From Chromohalobacter marismortui (lineage in GTDB: Bacteria; Pseudomonadota; Gammaproteobacteria; Pseudomonadales; Halomonadaceae), in NCBI RefSeq assembly GCF_004364315.1, contig NZ_SOBR01000008.1:1-64000 (forward strand): DNA of 64,000 nt. Direction: 5' to 3'. The notes below the pieces were generated by a model. That model was not told where the DNA came from. It saw only the letters and a program-made list of their open reading frames with translations, and made no database searches. A program made the translations under genes and the position numbers. Below are positions 23,922-35,678 of the stretch, piece by piece; the first letter of the stretch is position 1; each line of letters opens with the position of its first letter.

Positions 23922-25370
23922 TCAGCGACGCCAGAAGGCCGGCGTAAATAGCACCAGGATGGTGAAGATTTCCAGGCGTCCGAACATCATGGCGACCACC
24001 AGAGTCCACTTGGCGAGATCCGGCATTTCACCGTAGTGCGCCGCCACGCCACCCAGCCCCGGGCCCAGGTTGTTGAGGGCCGAGCCCACCGCCGACCAGG
24101 CCGTCACCTGATCCAGTCCGGAGGCGAGCAGAATCAACAGCATCAGCACGAACAGCAGCATATACGCGGAGAAGAATCCCCACACCGCTTCGGCGACGCC
24201 ACTGGAGATGCGCATTTTGCCCACCTTGACCGAGAACACCGCGTTGGGGTGGATCAGGCGGTGAATCTCGCGCAGGCCCTGCTTGAGAATCAATAGAATG
24301 CGGATCACCTTCATGCCCCCGCCGGCGGACCCCGAGCAGGCGCCGACGAAAGCGCCAATGAACAGCATGAACGGCAACACACCGGGCCAGACGGTGAAGT
24401 CGGCGACGCCGAAACCGGTGGTAGTGGCGATCGAGACCGCCTCGAACAAACCGTGGCGCAGTCCCAGGGTGTCGTCGTAGGTGCCACTGATGAATAGCGT
24501 GGCTATGGTGATGCTGACCAATAGCGCGAGAAAGATGATGAAAAAACGGAATTCCGGATCGACCAGATAATGGCGCAGGCGCTTCTCGCGCCACACCGCG
24601 AAGTGCAGCCCGAAACTCAATGACGATATCACCATGAAGAACACGCAGATCAGCTCGATGGCCGCGCTATCGAAATAGCCGATACTGGCGTCGTGAGTCG
24701 AGAAGCCGCCGATGGCGACGGTGGAGAAGCTATGCCCGATGGCGTCGAACCAGCTCATGCCCGCCAGCCAATAGGCCAAAAAACATGTCAGCGTCAGGGC
24801 GGCGTAGATATACCACAGCGCCTTGGCGGTCTCGGTGATACGCGGGGTCAGCTTGGAGTCCTTCAGCGGCCCGGGAATCTCGGTGCGGTAGAGCTGCATG
24901 CCACCGATGCCCAGCGTCGGCAGGATTGCCACCGCCAGGACCACGATCCCCATGCCGCCTAGCCACTGCAACTGTTGGCGGTAGAAAAGGACCGACTCGG
25001 GCAGCAGGTCGATACCGGTGAGAATGGTGGCACCGGTGGTAGTGAGGCCGGAGAAGGACTCGAACACGGCGTCGGTGAACGACAGCGACGGGTCGGCGGC
25101 AAGCATGAGTGGCAGCGACCCGAACAGCCCCAGTACGCTCCAGAACATCACGGTGATCAGAAAACCATCGCGAGTGCGCAATTCACGTCGGGCATGACGG
25201 GTCGGCCAGTAAAGCAGGGCCCCGGTGGTGAACGAGATGCCCAGACCGATGACGAAGGCGTCCCAAGTGGCATCCTCGAAAATCAACGAAATCACGATCG
25301 GTGGCACCATGGTCAGGCTGAACATCATCAACAACAGCCCGACGATCCGCATGATCACCAGGAAACTCAT
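23922..25370 (-). CDS. trkH: Trk potassium uptake channel subunit TrkH
   Basis: 482-residue membrane subunit of the Trk potassium system, with four pore-loop repeats. Selectivity-filter segments can be seen as SGLTTTGATIL, FSTVAIGGFSTHDAS, IATTTGFGVADF and NLGPGLGG. Length agrees with TrkH. It lies 46 bases after trkA on the same strand, so the channel and its regulatory subunit are co-expressed. Potassium uptake is the first response of halophiles to osmotic upshift. Confidence 0.95.
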   Translation of the reverse strand: MSFLVIMRIVGLLLMMFSLTMVPPIVISLIFEDATWDAFVIGLGISFTTGALLYWPTRHARRELRTRDGFLITVMFWSVLGLFGSLPLMLAADPSLSFTDAVFESFSGLTTTGATILTGIDLLPESVLFYRQQLQWLGGMGIVVLAVAILPTLGIGGMQLYRTEIPGPLKDSKLTPRITETAKALWYIYAALTLTCFLAYWLAGMSWFDAIGHSFSTVAIGGFSTHDASIGYFDSAAIELICVFFMVISSLSFGLHFAVWREKRLRHYLVDPEFRFFIIFLALLVSITIATLFISGTYDDTLGLRHGLFEAVSIATTTGFGVADFTVWPGVLPFMLFIGAFVGACSGSAGGGMKVIRILLILKQGLREIHRLIHPNAVFSVKVGKMRISSGVAEAVWGFFSAYMLLFVLMLLILLASGLDQVTAWSAVGSALNNLGPGLGGVAAHYGEMPDLAKWTLVVAMMFGRLEIFTILVLFTPAFWRR

Positions 25371-25416
25371 GGTAGGCGCCTTGCCATGATAGGGGCTTTG
25401 CGTGACCGAATACTCA

Positions 25417-26790
25417 TCAGAAGAACGTCAGCCCTACCTGGAAAAGACGCTCGACCTCCCGGATGCGGCGCTTGTCGATGACAAACAGAATGACGTGATC
25501 GCCGCTTTCCACGACGACGTCGTCGTGGGCGATAAGGACGTCCTTGCCGCGCACGATGGCACCGATGGTGGTGCCACTGGGCAGGTCGATTTCGTCGATG
25601 GTGCGTCCCACCACCTTGGACGAGCGTGAATCGCCGTGGGCGATGGCCTCGATGGCCTCGGCGGCCCCGCGTCGCAGCGAGTGAACGTTGACGATATCGC
25701 CGCGCCGCACATGGGTGAGCAGGCCGCCGATGGTGGCCTGCTGCGGCGAGATGGCGATATCGATCTCGCCGCCCTGGACGAGATCCACGTAGGCGGCGTT
25801 GTTGATCAGGGTCAGCACCTTCTTGGCCCCCAGGCGCTTGGCCAGCATCGACGACATGATGTTGACCTCGTCGTCGTTGGTCAGCGCACAGAAGATATCG
25901 CAATCTTCGATGTTTTCTTCCAGCAATAGGCGCTTGCTGGTCGCGCTGCCGTGCAGGACCACGGTACGGTCGAGGCGCTCGGACAGGACCGTGCAGCGCT
26001 CGAGTTCATGCTCGATGATCTTGACCTGGTGGCTGTGTTCGAGCGTCTCGGCGAGCCGTTCGCCGATGTTGCCGCCGCCGGCAATGATCACCCGGCGGAA
26101 GTCACGATCGACCTTGCGCAGCTCGCTCATGACCGCGCGGATGTCCTTGCGCGCGGCGATGAAGAAGACTTCATCGTCGGCCTCGATGACCGTGTCGCCC
26201 CGTGGGATCAGGGGGCGGTTACGGCGATAGATCGCCGCCACGCGAGTATCCACGTTGGGCATGTGACGCCGCAGGAAGCCGAGCTCCTGACCCACCAGTG
26301 GTCCGCCATAATAGGCCTTGACGGCTACCAACTGGGCCAGACTGCCGGCGAAGTCGAGGACCTGCAGGGCACCGGGGTACTCGATCAGGCGGCGGATATG
26401 GTCGGTGACCACCTGCTCGGGACTGATCAGCACATCGATGGGAATCGCGTCGTGGGAGAACAATCCCTTGCGCGTCAGGTAAGCGGTGGCACGCACGCGG
26501 GCGATCTTGGTCGGCGTGCGAAACAGCGTATGCGCGACCTGGCAGGCGACCATGTTGACTTCGTCGGAGTTGGTCACCGCGATCAGCATGTCCGCATCCT
26601 CGCCGCCCGCCTGGCGAAGCACCATGGGATAGGACGCCGTGCCCACCACCGTGCGGATATCCAGACGGTTGTGGAGTTCGCGCAGGCGCTTGGTGTCGAC
26701 ATCCACCACGGTGATGTCGTTTTCTTCGCTGGCCAGGTGTTCCGCCAGCGTACCGCCGACCTGGCCGGCGCCGAGGATGATGATCTTCAT
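25417..26790 (-). CDS. trkA: Trk system NAD-binding regulatory subunit TrkA
   Basis: 457-residue cytoplasmic protein with two tandem RCK units. The first Rossmann motif is [24 protein letters not shown] at the N-terminus. The second, [14 protein letters not shown], is near residue 240. Each is followed by a TrkA_C domain. It binds NAD(H)/ATP and gates TrkH, whose gene follows. Confidence 0.96.
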   Translation of the reverse strand: MKIIILGAGQVGGTLAEHLASEENDITVVDVDTKRLRELHNRLDIRTVVGTASYPMVLRQAGGEDADMLIAVTNSDEVNMVACQVAHTLFRTPTKIARVRATAYLTRKGLFSHDAIPIDVLISPEQVVTDHIRRLIEYPGALQVLDFAGSLAQLVAVKAYYGGPLVGQELGFLRRHMPNVDTRVAAIYRRNRPLIPRGDTVIEADDEVFFIAARKDIRAVMSELRKVDRDFRRVIIAGGGNIGERLAETLEHSHQVKIIEHELERCTVLSERLDRTVVLHGSATSKRLLLEENIEDCDIFCALTNDDEVNIMSSMLAKRLGAKKVLTLINNAAYVDLVQGGEIDIAISPQQATIGGLLTHVRRGDIVNVHSLRRGAAEAIEAIAHGDSRSSKVVGRTIDEIDLPSGTTIGAIVRGKDVLIAHDDVVVESGDHVILFVIDKRRIREVERLFQVGLTFF

Positions 26791-26885
26791 GCGAGGGAGA
26801 ATCCGCGCTCAGTGACTGGCGCGTAGCATAAACCAGTCAGCGCCCCCAATGACAGGGGCGCGATGGTGCTCGGGCGCAAGCCCGA

Positions 26886-27092
26886 TCAGTCGAGGGAGAG
26901 CCCCACCTTGAGGGTGACCTGCCAGTGCCCCACGCGACCGTCCTCGAGATGGCCGCGCATGTCGATGACCTCGAACCAGCGCATGCCGTGCAGTGTCTCG
27001 CGCGCTTTTTCCAGGGCGTTGTTCACGGCATCTTCGACACCATTCGGTGAGGAGCCGGTCAGTTCGATGTGCTTGTAGACATGATCGCTCAT
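26886..27092 (-). CDS. Dodecin family flavin-binding protein
   Basis: 68-residue protein that forms dodecameric shells storing flavins. Typical dodecin pattern: [27 protein letters not shown] with W39 in [15 protein letters not shown] (the tryptophan that stacks on flavin) and [16 protein letters not shown] seven bases before the ATG at 27092 fixes the start; longer readings are unlikely. It is followed by pncA upstream in the opposite direction of reading, that is, both genes are on the minus strand with pncA 34 bases away. Confidence 0.93.
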   Translation of the reverse strand: MSDHVYKHIELTGSSPNGVEDAVNNALEKARETLHGMRWFEVIDMRGHLEDGRVGHWQVTLKVGLSLD

Positions 27093-27126
27093 GGCGTTCT
27101 CCTTGCGCTTGTCGTGCGATGGGGGC

Positions 27127-27789
27127 TCAAGCGCCGATGATCTCGACGCCGAGCCGGGTGAGACGTTGCCGCGTGGCGGCATCCGTGTCATGGGTGACCG
27201 GGCGGGTCAGCGGCCATAGAAAGCGTGTCTCGAAACCTGCGGCGATGGCATCCTCGGCGCTCCACAGCACGCATACATCACGCGCCAGGCCGCAGAGATA
27301 GACACTGTCGACGCCGCGTTCGCGTAGCCAGCCGGCCAACCCCGTGGTGGGACGTGTGCCATCGGGACCCAGGTTGTTGCGAAAGGCGCTGTAGGAATCG
27401 ATGCGGGGGTCGCCTCCCTTGCGTACGATCAGATCCACCGGGGCCCAGTCGAGTTCGGGATGCAGGCGAGCGCCGGGCGTGTTCTGCACGCAGTGATCGG
27501 GCCATAGGGTCTGCGGCTCGCCGTAGAGATCGAGGGTGTCGAAGGGTTGATAGCCCGCATGCTCGCTGGCGAAGGAGACATGCCGGGCGGGATGCCAATC
27601 CTGGGTGGCCACGACGTGTGCGAAACGTCGCTCGCTGAGCAACTGGCTCAGCCCCGGCAGGATGGCATCGCCATCGGCGCAGGCCAGGGCGCCGCCGGGC
27701 ATGAAGTCGCCTTGCACGTCGACGACGAGCAGGGCGCAACGCGTATCGATGATCTCGAGGGCATCCTGCAACACGAGGGCTCCACTCAT
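27127..27789 (-). CDS. pncA: Nicotinamidase
   Basis: 220-residue isochorismatase-fold hydrolase converting nicotinamide to nicotinate in NAD salvage. The catalytic Asp is in [17 protein letters not shown]. Metal-binding D and H residues occur in [12 protein letters not shown]. The nucleophile Cys is in [27 protein letters not shown] is also diagnostic for nicotinamidases. It is on the same strand as the dodecin gene just downstream. The nearby sirtuin (4.5 kb) would generate nicotinamide, though not as an operon partner. Confidence 0.93.
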   Translation of the reverse strand: MSGALVLQDALEIIDTRCALLVVDVQGDFMPGGALACADGDAILPGLSQLLSERRFAHVVATQDWHPARHVSFASEHAGYQPFDTLDLYGEPQTLWPDHCVQNTPGARLHPELDWAPVDLIVRKGGDPRIDSYSAFRNNLGPDGTRPTTGLAGWLRERGVDSVYLCGLARDVCVLWSAEDAIAAGFETRFLWPLTRPVTHDTDAATRQRLTRLGVEIIGA

Positions 27790-27867
27790 GGGTGCGATGC
27801 CCTCAGTATCGAAGTCTCCTGCGCCCCTGGCAAGGGACGCCGACGACTGGCGGTGTGTGGCGGCGGG

Positions 27868-29184
27868 TTACGCGGGCTGCTTGCGCAAGCGTGCGTAGAA
27901 GAAACCATCGTGGCCGTCGATGCGCGGCAGGAGCTGGCGTCCGGCGCCGGCGGGGCGGCCCCAGTCGACGTCGAGTTCGTCGGCACGGGCGTCCGGGGTG
28001 CGGGCGAGGAAGGCCGCGATCTGATCGGCGTTTTCCTCGGGCATCACCGAACAGGTGGCATACAGCAGTGTGCCGCCGGGGGCCAGGGTCGTCCACAGCG
28101 TGTCGAGCAGGCGGACCTGCAGCGCGGCGAGCTCACGGATGTCGCGGGGACGACGCAGGCGCTTGATGTCCGGGTGGCGGCGAATGACGCCGGTGCCCGA
28201 GCAGGGCGCGTCGAGCAGCACGGTATCGAAAGCTCGTTCGTCCCACCACCCGAGGCGAGTGGCATCGGCAGTCACGGTGGTGGCCTCGAGCCCGAGGCGC
28301 GTCAGGGTGGCGTCGACGCGGCCGAGCCGCTCGGCGTCGCTGTCCAGGGCGGTCAGTTTCAGGTCGAAGGCTTCGAGCAGGTGCGCGGTCTTGCCGCCGG
28401 GGGCGCTGCAGGCATCCAGTACGCGAGCGCCGGGCGTCGTGGCCAGGGCCGGTTCGAGTAATGGTGCGGTCAGCTGGGCGGCCTCGTCCTGCACGCTCAC
28501 CGTGCCCTCACTGAAGCCGGGCAGGGCGCGCACGTCACAGGCTTCGTGCAAGGTTACGCCATCCGGCGCGTACGGCGTAGGGTCGGCGGCGAGGCCGGCG
28601 TCCCGCAAGCGGGCCAAGTACGTTTCGCGATCTTCGTGGCGACGATTGACGCGCAGGGTCATGGGGCCGGGTTGGTTATTGGCCTCGGCCAGCCCACGCC
28701 AGTCGTCGGGCCAGGCCTCGCGCCAACGCGTGAGCATCCACTCGGGATGCAGCAGCGCGATGCTCGGGTCGCGATCGACCTGCGCTTGAAGCGTCTGGCT
28801 ATCGCGCTGAAAGCGGCGCAGGCAGCCATTGAGCACGCGGGTGGCCCAGCCCTTGCCCAGCGCCCGAGCGGCCCCGGCGGTTTCCCCCACGGCGGCATGC
28901 GCGGGGACACGCATGTACGAGAGCTGATAGAGGCCGAGCAGCAACAGCGCCTGGATGTCCTGGTCGCGGCGCTTGAATGACTGGCGCAGCAGGACCCCGG
29001 ACAGCGCCTCAAGGCGCGGCAATGTGCGGCAGACACCGAAGCACAGCGCCTTGGCCAGGCCGCGATCGCGGCCTTCGATACCCGCGGATTCCAAGGTGCT
29101 GTCGAGGGCGTTCAGCGACCCCTTGCCGTCGAGCACGGGGGCCAGGGCGGAGGCGCAGACGGCGCGGATGTCCGGTGTACTCAT
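27868..29184 (-). CDS. rsmB: 16S rRNA (cytosine(967)-C(5))-methyltransferase
   Basis: 438-residue SAM-dependent methyltransferase. An N-terminal NusB-like RNA-binding domain (about 1-140) is followed by the Rossmann methyltransferase domain. Visible are LDACSAPGGKTAHLLEA (motif I), LLDAPCSGTGVIRRHPDIK with a PC cysteine (motif IV) and LLYATCSVMPEEN with the catalytic TC (motif VI). The ATG at 29184 overlaps the fmt stop by ATGA, so translation is coupled. It is the classic def-fmt-rsmB order. Confidence 0.96.
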   Translation of the reverse strand: MSTPDIRAVCASALAPVLDGKGSLNALDSTLESAGIEGRDRGLAKALCFGVCRTLPRLEALSGVLLRQSFKRRDQDIQALLLLGLYQLSYMRVPAHAAVGETAGAARALGKGWATRVLNGCLRRFQRDSQTLQAQVDRDPSIALLHPEWMLTRWREAWPDDWRGLAEANNQPGPMTLRVNRRHEDRETYLARLRDAGLAADPTPYAPDGVTLHEACDVRALPGFSEGTVSVQDEAAQLTAPLLEPALATTPGARVLDACSAPGGKTAHLLEAFDLKLTALDSDAERLGRVDATLTRLGLEATTVTADATRLGWWDERAFDTVLLDAPCSGTGVIRRHPDIKRLRRPRDIRELAALQVRLLDTLWTTLAPGGTLLYATCSVMPEENADQIAAFLARTPDARADELDVDWGRPAGAGRQLLPRIDGHDGFFYARLRKQPA

Positions 29185-30155
29185 GAGGTGGTCTCCTGAC
29201 CCAGTCGCTGCCCCGGAGCAAAGCGCTCGCCACGGGCATTGAGCAGATCGCGCACCGCGAGCGGCTTGCCGCCGGGCAGCTGCGCGCGGGTAATATGCAG
29301 CACCTGAGTGCCGTCGGGGCCGCAGGCGATGCGCAGGGCGTCCGGGGCGTTCTCCAGCAGCGTGCCGGGGGGCGTGGCGGTGCCGTTGTCGGGGCCAGGT
29401 ACGGCCAGCCATAGTCGCAACGGCTCGCCGGCGAGGCGCGTCCAGGCCACCGGCCAGGGATTGAAGGCATGCACGCGGGCGGCGAGTTCGGCGGCAGGGC
29501 GCGTGAAGTCGAGCTCGGCCTCGGCCTTGCTGAGTTTGGTGGCGTAGGTGACGCCCTCGCTCGGCTGGGGCGTCGCCGTCAGGTCGTCCGTCGCCAGGGC
29601 GTCGAGTGCCTCGACGATGGCCTTTCCGCCCAACGTGGCAAGACGGTCGTGCAGCTCGCCGCCGGTGGTGGTCGCGGTGATCGGCGTGTCGCGCACCAGC
29701 AGCATGTCGCCGGTATCGAGGCCGGCGTCCATCTGCATGATGGTCACCCCGCTACGCGTGTCGCCGGCTTCGATGGCGCGCTGAATGGGGGCCGCGCCGC
29801 GCCAACGGGGCAACAGCGAAGCATGCACGTTGAGGCAGCCCAGACGCGGGGTATCCAACACCGCTTGCGGCAGGATCAATCCATAGGCGACCACCACCAT
29901 CACGTCGGCGTCGCAGGCGGCAAGCGTCTGCTGGGCGTCGGGCGCCTTGAGCGTGGTGGGCTGATGAATGGGCAGCGCGTGTTCGAGCGCCAGTGCCTTG
30001 ACCGGGCTGGGCGTGAGCTTGCGCCCGCGTCCCGCGCCACGGTCGGGCTGGGTATGCACCGAGACGACTTCGTGGCGGCTGTCGAGCAACGCCGCGAGGC
30101 TGGCGGCGGCGAAATCGGGCGTGCCGGCGAATGCGACGCGCAATGATTGGGACAT
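29181..30155 (-). CDS. fmt: Methionyl-tRNA formyltransferase
   Basis: 324-residue enzyme that formylates initiator Met-tRNA. An N-terminal formyltransferase domain has VAFAGTPDFA and the catalytic segment LNVHASLLPRWRGAAPIQ. The C-terminal tRNA-binding domain (after about 205) includes RVHAFNPWPVAW. The start at 30155 matches the family; an in-frame ATG at 30170 adds five residues. It lies between def and rsmB, and a large hairpin separates it from def. Confidence 0.96.
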   Translation of the reverse strand: MSQSLRVAFAGTPDFAAASLAALLDSRHEVVSVHTQPDRGAGRGRKLTPSPVKALALEHALPIHQPTTLKAPDAQQTLAACDADVMVVVAYGLILPQAVLDTPRLGCLNVHASLLPRWRGAAPIQRAIEAGDTRSGVTIMQMDAGLDTGDMLLVRDTPITATTTGGELHDRLATLGGKAIVEALDALATDDLTATPQPSEGVTYATKLSKAEAELDFTRPAAELAARVHAFNPWPVAWTRLAGEPLRLWLAVPGPDNGTATPPGTLLENAPDALRIACGPDGTQVLHITRAQLPGGKPLAVRDLLNARGERFAPGQRLGQETTS

Positions 30156-30252
30156 CGGGTGAACTTCCATAACGGCGTGCGAGGCCTGGATGATAGCGGA
30201 TGCGGCGGCGATGGCAGAAGCCGCATGGCGCTGGTGCGCGCGTTCGTTCAAT

Positions 30253-30284
30253 GTCACGGGCCGGCAGGTGCCGGCCCGCGTGAC
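30253..30284 (-). terminator. GC-rich hairpin between def and fmt
   Basis: GTCACGGGCCGGC pairs with GCCGGCCCGCGTGAC apart from a small bulge, around a 4-base loop. It lies downstream of def and upstream of fmt on the minus strand. No U-tract follows, so partial attenuation or RNA processing between def and fmt is as likely as full termination. Confidence 0.5.
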
Positions 30285-30322
30285 GAGTGCGAGGCGGGAG
30301 CGAGACGAAAGGTGACGTGACC

Positions 30323-30835
30323 TCAGGCGTCCTGCATGGCCTTGTGGCGTTTCTGCATCTTTTTCATGATGCGGTCGCGCTTGAGCGGCGAGAGATAGTC
30401 GACGAACAACGTGCCCTCGAGGTGATCGCACTCATGCTGGATGCAGTGGGCGAGCAGGCCGTCGGCTTCCAGCTCGTAGGGCGTGCCGTCGCGATCCAGC
30501 GCCTTGAGCGAGACCCGTAACGCACGCGGTACTTCGGCGTAATGATCGGGGATCGACAGGCAGCCTTCCTGCATGGGTTCGCGTTCCTCACCCAGCGGCG
30601 TGTATTGAGGGTTGATCAGTACGCGGGGCTGCGAGCGATCGTCACTGACGTCCATGACGATGACGCGGCGATGCACGTCGACCTGAGTCGCGGCCAGGCC
30701 GATGCCTTGGGCGTCGTACATGGTGTCGAGCATGTCGTCGACCAGCGTACGGATCTCGTCGTCGACGGTCTCGACGGGCGCCGCCTTTTTACGCAGGCGC
30801 TCGTCGGGAAATTCGAGAATGGTCAGCTTGGCCAT
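30323..30835 (-). CDS. def: Peptide deformylase
   Basis: 170-residue metalloprotease that removes the N-formyl group from nascent chains. All three motifs are present: GIGLAATQV (motif 1), EGCLSIP (motif 2, Cys metal ligand) and QHECDHLEG (motif 3, HExxH). Length matches E. coli Def. It precedes fmt and rsmB on the same strand. Confidence 0.97.
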   Translation of the reverse strand: MAKLTILEFPDERLRKKAAPVETVDDEIRTLVDDMLDTMYDAQGIGLAATQVDVHRRVIVMDVSDDRSQPRVLINPQYTPLGEEREPMQEGCLSIPDHYAEVPRALRVSLKALDRDGTPYELEADGLLAHCIQHECDHLEGTLFVDYLSPLKRDRIMKKMQKRHKAMQDA

Positions 30836-31085
30836 GGCGTTAAGAAAACCGTTATGCTGTTACGTGAAATGTGTCCGCTAGTGTAATGCGCCATCGTCGG
30901 GAACGGAACCGAGAGGACGCCGCTGCCCCCGATAGCGGATGGTCAGGCAGCGTACCGCCGGTAGCGGCGAAGCGTGGCGGCATAAGATGTATCAAGTATA
31001 GCAGTGCGTCCAGACGCATGCCGAGGACCGAGGGCGTCGGCGCCGTAACGATTTGACGTACGAACGATCAGAAGAAGAGACGATC

Positions 31086-31970
31086 ATGTGGGCAGGCTAT
31101 GGCGGTCGGTTAGTAGCACTCGTGCTGGTGCTGGTTGGCGTTGTGGGTGTGGCATCTGCCGCCGAGGAGCGCGATGGGCCGCAGGATGTCGTGCATCTCT
31201 CTCCGCGTATACGTGAAGTGCCGCCGAGCGAAGCGACGCCTAGCATCAAGCGTCGAACGATAGCGCCTTTCCTGAACGACTATCGCCTCCTCGACTCGCG
31301 CGCCAAGCTCAAGGAGACGTCCTACGTCGTCGCGGGCGATGACGGGCAGCAGCTGATCGGCAGCGGCGACCGGTTTTATGCCCGTGCTGGCAAGGGCGCC
31401 GGGCTCTCGCGTGATGCGCGGCGCGTCATCTACCGTCCCGGGACGGTCTACCGTGATCCGGAAAGCGGCGCGCTACTCGGTATCGAGCTCCGCGCGGTAG
31501 GCGAGGCGGGGTGGGTGAAGCGCGAAGGTAATCTGGCAGTGTTCGAGGTACTCGAGGCGCGTCGGGAAGTGCGCCCCGGTGACCGACTACTGCCGTATCG
31601 CGAAGAACGTCTCTCTCTGACGTTTCCCCTCCAGGTTCCAGAGCACGCCGTCGACGGCGAAATACTGGGGGCGCCTGAAAGCATGAATTACGTCGGTCGG
31701 CACGCCATCGTGGCGCTTGACCTGGGACGCAGGAATGGCATCACGCCGGGGACCGTACTCGCCCTGGATGCTGCGCCGGTGCGGGTGGCCGATCCGATCG
31801 AGGGCGACACGCTGCACCTGGCGGGTGCGCCTGGCGGCCTGGCGATGGTGTTCGAGAGCTTCGAGCGGGTCAGCTACGCGCTGATCCTGGAGGCCACGCG
31901 GCCATTGGAGGTGGGCGATGGCGTGAGCACGCCCGAGCGGCATGTGCTGACGTCATTGGACGTACGATGA
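31086..31970 (+). CDS. Exported protein related to LysM-family envelope proteins, LysM domain missing
   Basis: 294-residue protein with an N-terminal signal sequence (LVALVLVLVGVVGVASA, cleavage near AAEE). The main body resembles the protein usually encoded just upstream of dprA in gammaproteobacteria: VVHLSPRIRE, IAPFLNDYRLLD, YVVAGDDGQQLIGSGDRFYARA. In that family a LysM peptidoglycan-binding domain normally sits between the signal peptide and the VVxLSP segment; here only about ten residues separate them. It overlaps or abuts dprA, so it is likely co-transcribed. Function unknown. Confidence 0.75.
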   Translation: MWAGYGGRLVALVLVLVGVVGVASAAEERDGPQDVVHLSPRIREVPPSEATPSIKRRTIAPFLNDYRLLDSRAKLKETSYVVAGDDGQQLIGSGDRFYARAGKGAGLSRDARRVIYRPGTVYRDPESGALLGIELRAVGEAGWVKREGNLAVFEVLEARREVRPGDRLLPYREERLSLTFPLQVPEHAVDGEILGAPESMNYVGRHAIVALDLGRRNGITPGTVLALDAAPVRVADPIEGDTLHLAGAPGGLAMVFESFERVSYALILEATRPLEVGDGVSTPERHVLTSLDVR

Positions 31971-31981
31971 GGAAGGCGCGC

Positions 31982-33121
31982 ATGATCACAGCGAGAGAGT
32001 GGTGTGCCCTGGCGCATCTCCCCAAACTCGGTGCCCGGCGCTTGGCGGTCATTCGCCGAGAGCTGGCCGCGCAAGGGCTCGATGACGCCTGGCCCCAGGC
32101 CTGGCTCGCGGCGATGCCCGCCGGGCCGCGCGAGACGCTCAGGTACTGGCTCGAGCACCCAGCCAAGAGCCCCCTCGAGACATCGGTGAGCCAGGCATTG
32201 GCCTGGGAGGCCAGCGCGCCATCGCACCACCTGCTGTATCCCGGCCATCCCGCCTGGCCCGCGCTGCTCGATGAAATCGTCGATCCGCCGGCGCTGTTAT
32301 GGGCCAAGGGCGATTTGGCCACCCTCGATCTGCCGGGACTGGCCATGGTCGGTACGCGGCGCCCGACCCGCGAAGGCAGCGACAACGCGGCCTTTTTCGC
32401 CCGTGAACTCGTGGTCGCCGGCTTCGGCATCATCAGCGGCATGGCATTGGGAGTCGACGGCGTCGCCCAGCGGGCGGCGCTGGATGTCGGCGGTCGCAGC
32501 GTGGCGGTACTCGGTTGCGGTGTGGACGTGATCTACCCGCCCCGCCATGCCGGCCTGTATCGTCGTCTGCTCGACGAAGGCGGTCTACTGCTCTCGGAGC
32601 ACCCTGCCGAGACGCGCGCCCATGCGCGCTATTTCCCGCGCCGCAATCGCATCATCACCGGCTTGTCGCTGGGCGTTCTGGTCGTCGAGGCGGCCGAGAA
32701 AAGCGGCTCGCTGGTCAGTGCGCGGCTGGCGATGGAGCAGAACCGCGAGGTGTTTGCGCTTCCCGGCTCGCTGCACAATGTGCAGGCGCGCGGCAACCTG
32801 GGGTTGATCCGCGACGGTGCTTGCCTGGTATGCGGGCGTGACGACATCCTCGAGCAGCTCGGCCATTGGCAGGCGTTGAACGCGGCGACGCCCGACGCCG
32901 ACACGGCGACACCACCAGCGCGTACAGAGGCACCGGCGCCCTCCGATGTGCCCCAGGATCCGTTACTGGCGTTGTTGGACACGGTTCCCACGCCGCTGGA
33001 CGTGCTCGTCGAGCGCAGCGCGCTGGATGTCGGTGGTTGTCAGATGCGCCTGTTGGAACTGGAACTCGCCGGCCAGGCCGCGCAGGTTAGCGGGGGCTGG
33101 GTGCGCCGCGCCACTCACTGA
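31982..33121 (+). CDS. dprA: DNA-processing protein DprA
   Basis: 379-residue Rossmann-fold protein that binds incoming single-stranded DNA and loads RecA during transformation. Diagnostic segments: AMVGTRRPTREG, IISGMALGVDGVAQRAAL, VAVLGCGVDVIYPPRH and FPRRNRIITGLSLGVLVVEAAEKSGSLVSARLA. An N-terminal SAM-like helical region and a C-terminal winged helix (about 310-375) complete it. GAGGAAGG precedes the ATG at 31982. An earlier ATG at 31967 overlaps the upstream stop and would add five residues. Confidence 0.95.
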   Translation: MITAREWCALAHLPKLGARRLAVIRRELAAQGLDDAWPQAWLAAMPAGPRETLRYWLEHPAKSPLETSVSQALAWEASAPSHHLLYPGHPAWPALLDEIVDPPALLWAKGDLATLDLPGLAMVGTRRPTREGSDNAAFFARELVVAGFGIISGMALGVDGVAQRAALDVGGRSVAVLGCGVDVIYPPRHAGLYRRLLDEGGLLLSEHPAETRAHARYFPRRNRIITGLSLGVLVVEAAEKSGSLVSARLAMEQNREVFALPGSLHNVQARGNLGLIRDGACLVCGRDDILEQLGHWQALNAATPDADTATPPARTEAPAPSDVPQDPLLALLDTVPTPLDVLVERSALDVGGCQMRLLELELAGQAAQVSGGWVRRATH

Positions 33122-33210
33122 ACACCTGCGACAGCGTGGCACGGCATCCTGCCCCACGTGCGTGATAAGATGGCTGCCTCTTGTATCGCCGTGAAGTGAA
33201 ATCCTTCGCC

Positions 33211-33768
33211 ATGTCAGAGACCTCCGACACTCTCAGTCATGCCGTGGCGGCATTGCGCCGCGGTGCGATTGTGGCCTATCCCACCGAAGCGGTGTGGGGA
33301 CTGGGCTGCGATCCCGATGACGATGCCGCGCTGGCGCGGCTGATCGAACTCAAGCAGCGCGATCCCGCCAAGGGTTTGATCCTGATCGCCGCTGACATGG
33401 ACCAGCTCGAGCCTTGGCTGGTGGGGCGCGATGCGTCGCAACGTGCGCGCTTGGCCGCAAGCTGGCCGGGCCCCCATACTTGGCTGGTACCCGACAACGG
33501 CCGGGCACGTCCACTGCTGCGCGGCGAACACGCCACCCTGGCGGTGCGCGTCAGCGATCATCCTTTGGTCAAGGCACTGTGCAACGCCTTCGGCGGCCCG
33601 CTGGTCTCGACCTCGGCCAATCGTGCCGGTTCGCCGCCTGCCATGAGTGCCGACGACATACGCGCGACCTTCGGCGAGGCGGTGACGCTCGTCGATGGAC
33701 CGCTGGGCGGATATGAACGGCCGAGCACGATCCGTGATCTGACGAGCGGCGAGGTCCTGCGCGATTGA
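33211..33768 (+). CDS. tsaC: Threonylcarbamoyl-AMP synthase
   Basis: 185-residue YrdC/Sua5-type enzyme that makes threonylcarbamoyl-AMP from threonine, bicarbonate and ATP for t6A37 of tRNA. The N-terminal pattern IVAYPTEAVWGLGCDP and the ribose/phosphate segments LVSTSANRAGSPPA and RPSTIRDL are characteristic. The short single-domain length is that of TsaC rather than Sua5. It sits between dprA and hemF, the common gammaproteobacterial order. The downstream ct6A enzyme TcdA is at 2.8 kb. Confidence 0.95.
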   Translation: MSETSDTLSHAVAALRRGAIVAYPTEAVWGLGCDPDDDAALARLIELKQRDPAKGLILIAADMDQLEPWLVGRDASQRARLAASWPGPHTWLVPDNGRARPLLRGEHATLAVRVSDHPLVKALCNAFGGPLVSTSANRAGSPPAMSADDIRATFGEAVTLVDGPLGGYERPSTIRDLTSGEVLRD

Positions 33769-35594
<1,826 letters not shown>

Positions 35595-35625
35595 CGTTCC
35601 GCAGGCACCTGGGGTCAGGCGCTGG

Positions 35626-35655
35626 TGTGGGAGCGAATCCATTCTCCCTCCCACA
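35626..35655. repeat. REP-like inverted repeat
   Basis: TGTGGGAG and CTCCCACA form an 8-bp stem separated by 14 bases, in the gap after aroE. The wording (GTGGGAGCGAAT... CTCCCAC) resembles short extragenic palindromic sequences of pseudomonads and relatives. A second stem follows immediately. Confidence 0.5.
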
Positions 35656-35678
35656 ACCCCGGCAAGGCAGAGGCCTTG

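Noticed and set aside
22630-24009. 459-codon minus-strand frame over sstT in another phase
   Set aside because: It is an out-of-phase shadow of sstT with arginine-rich composition.
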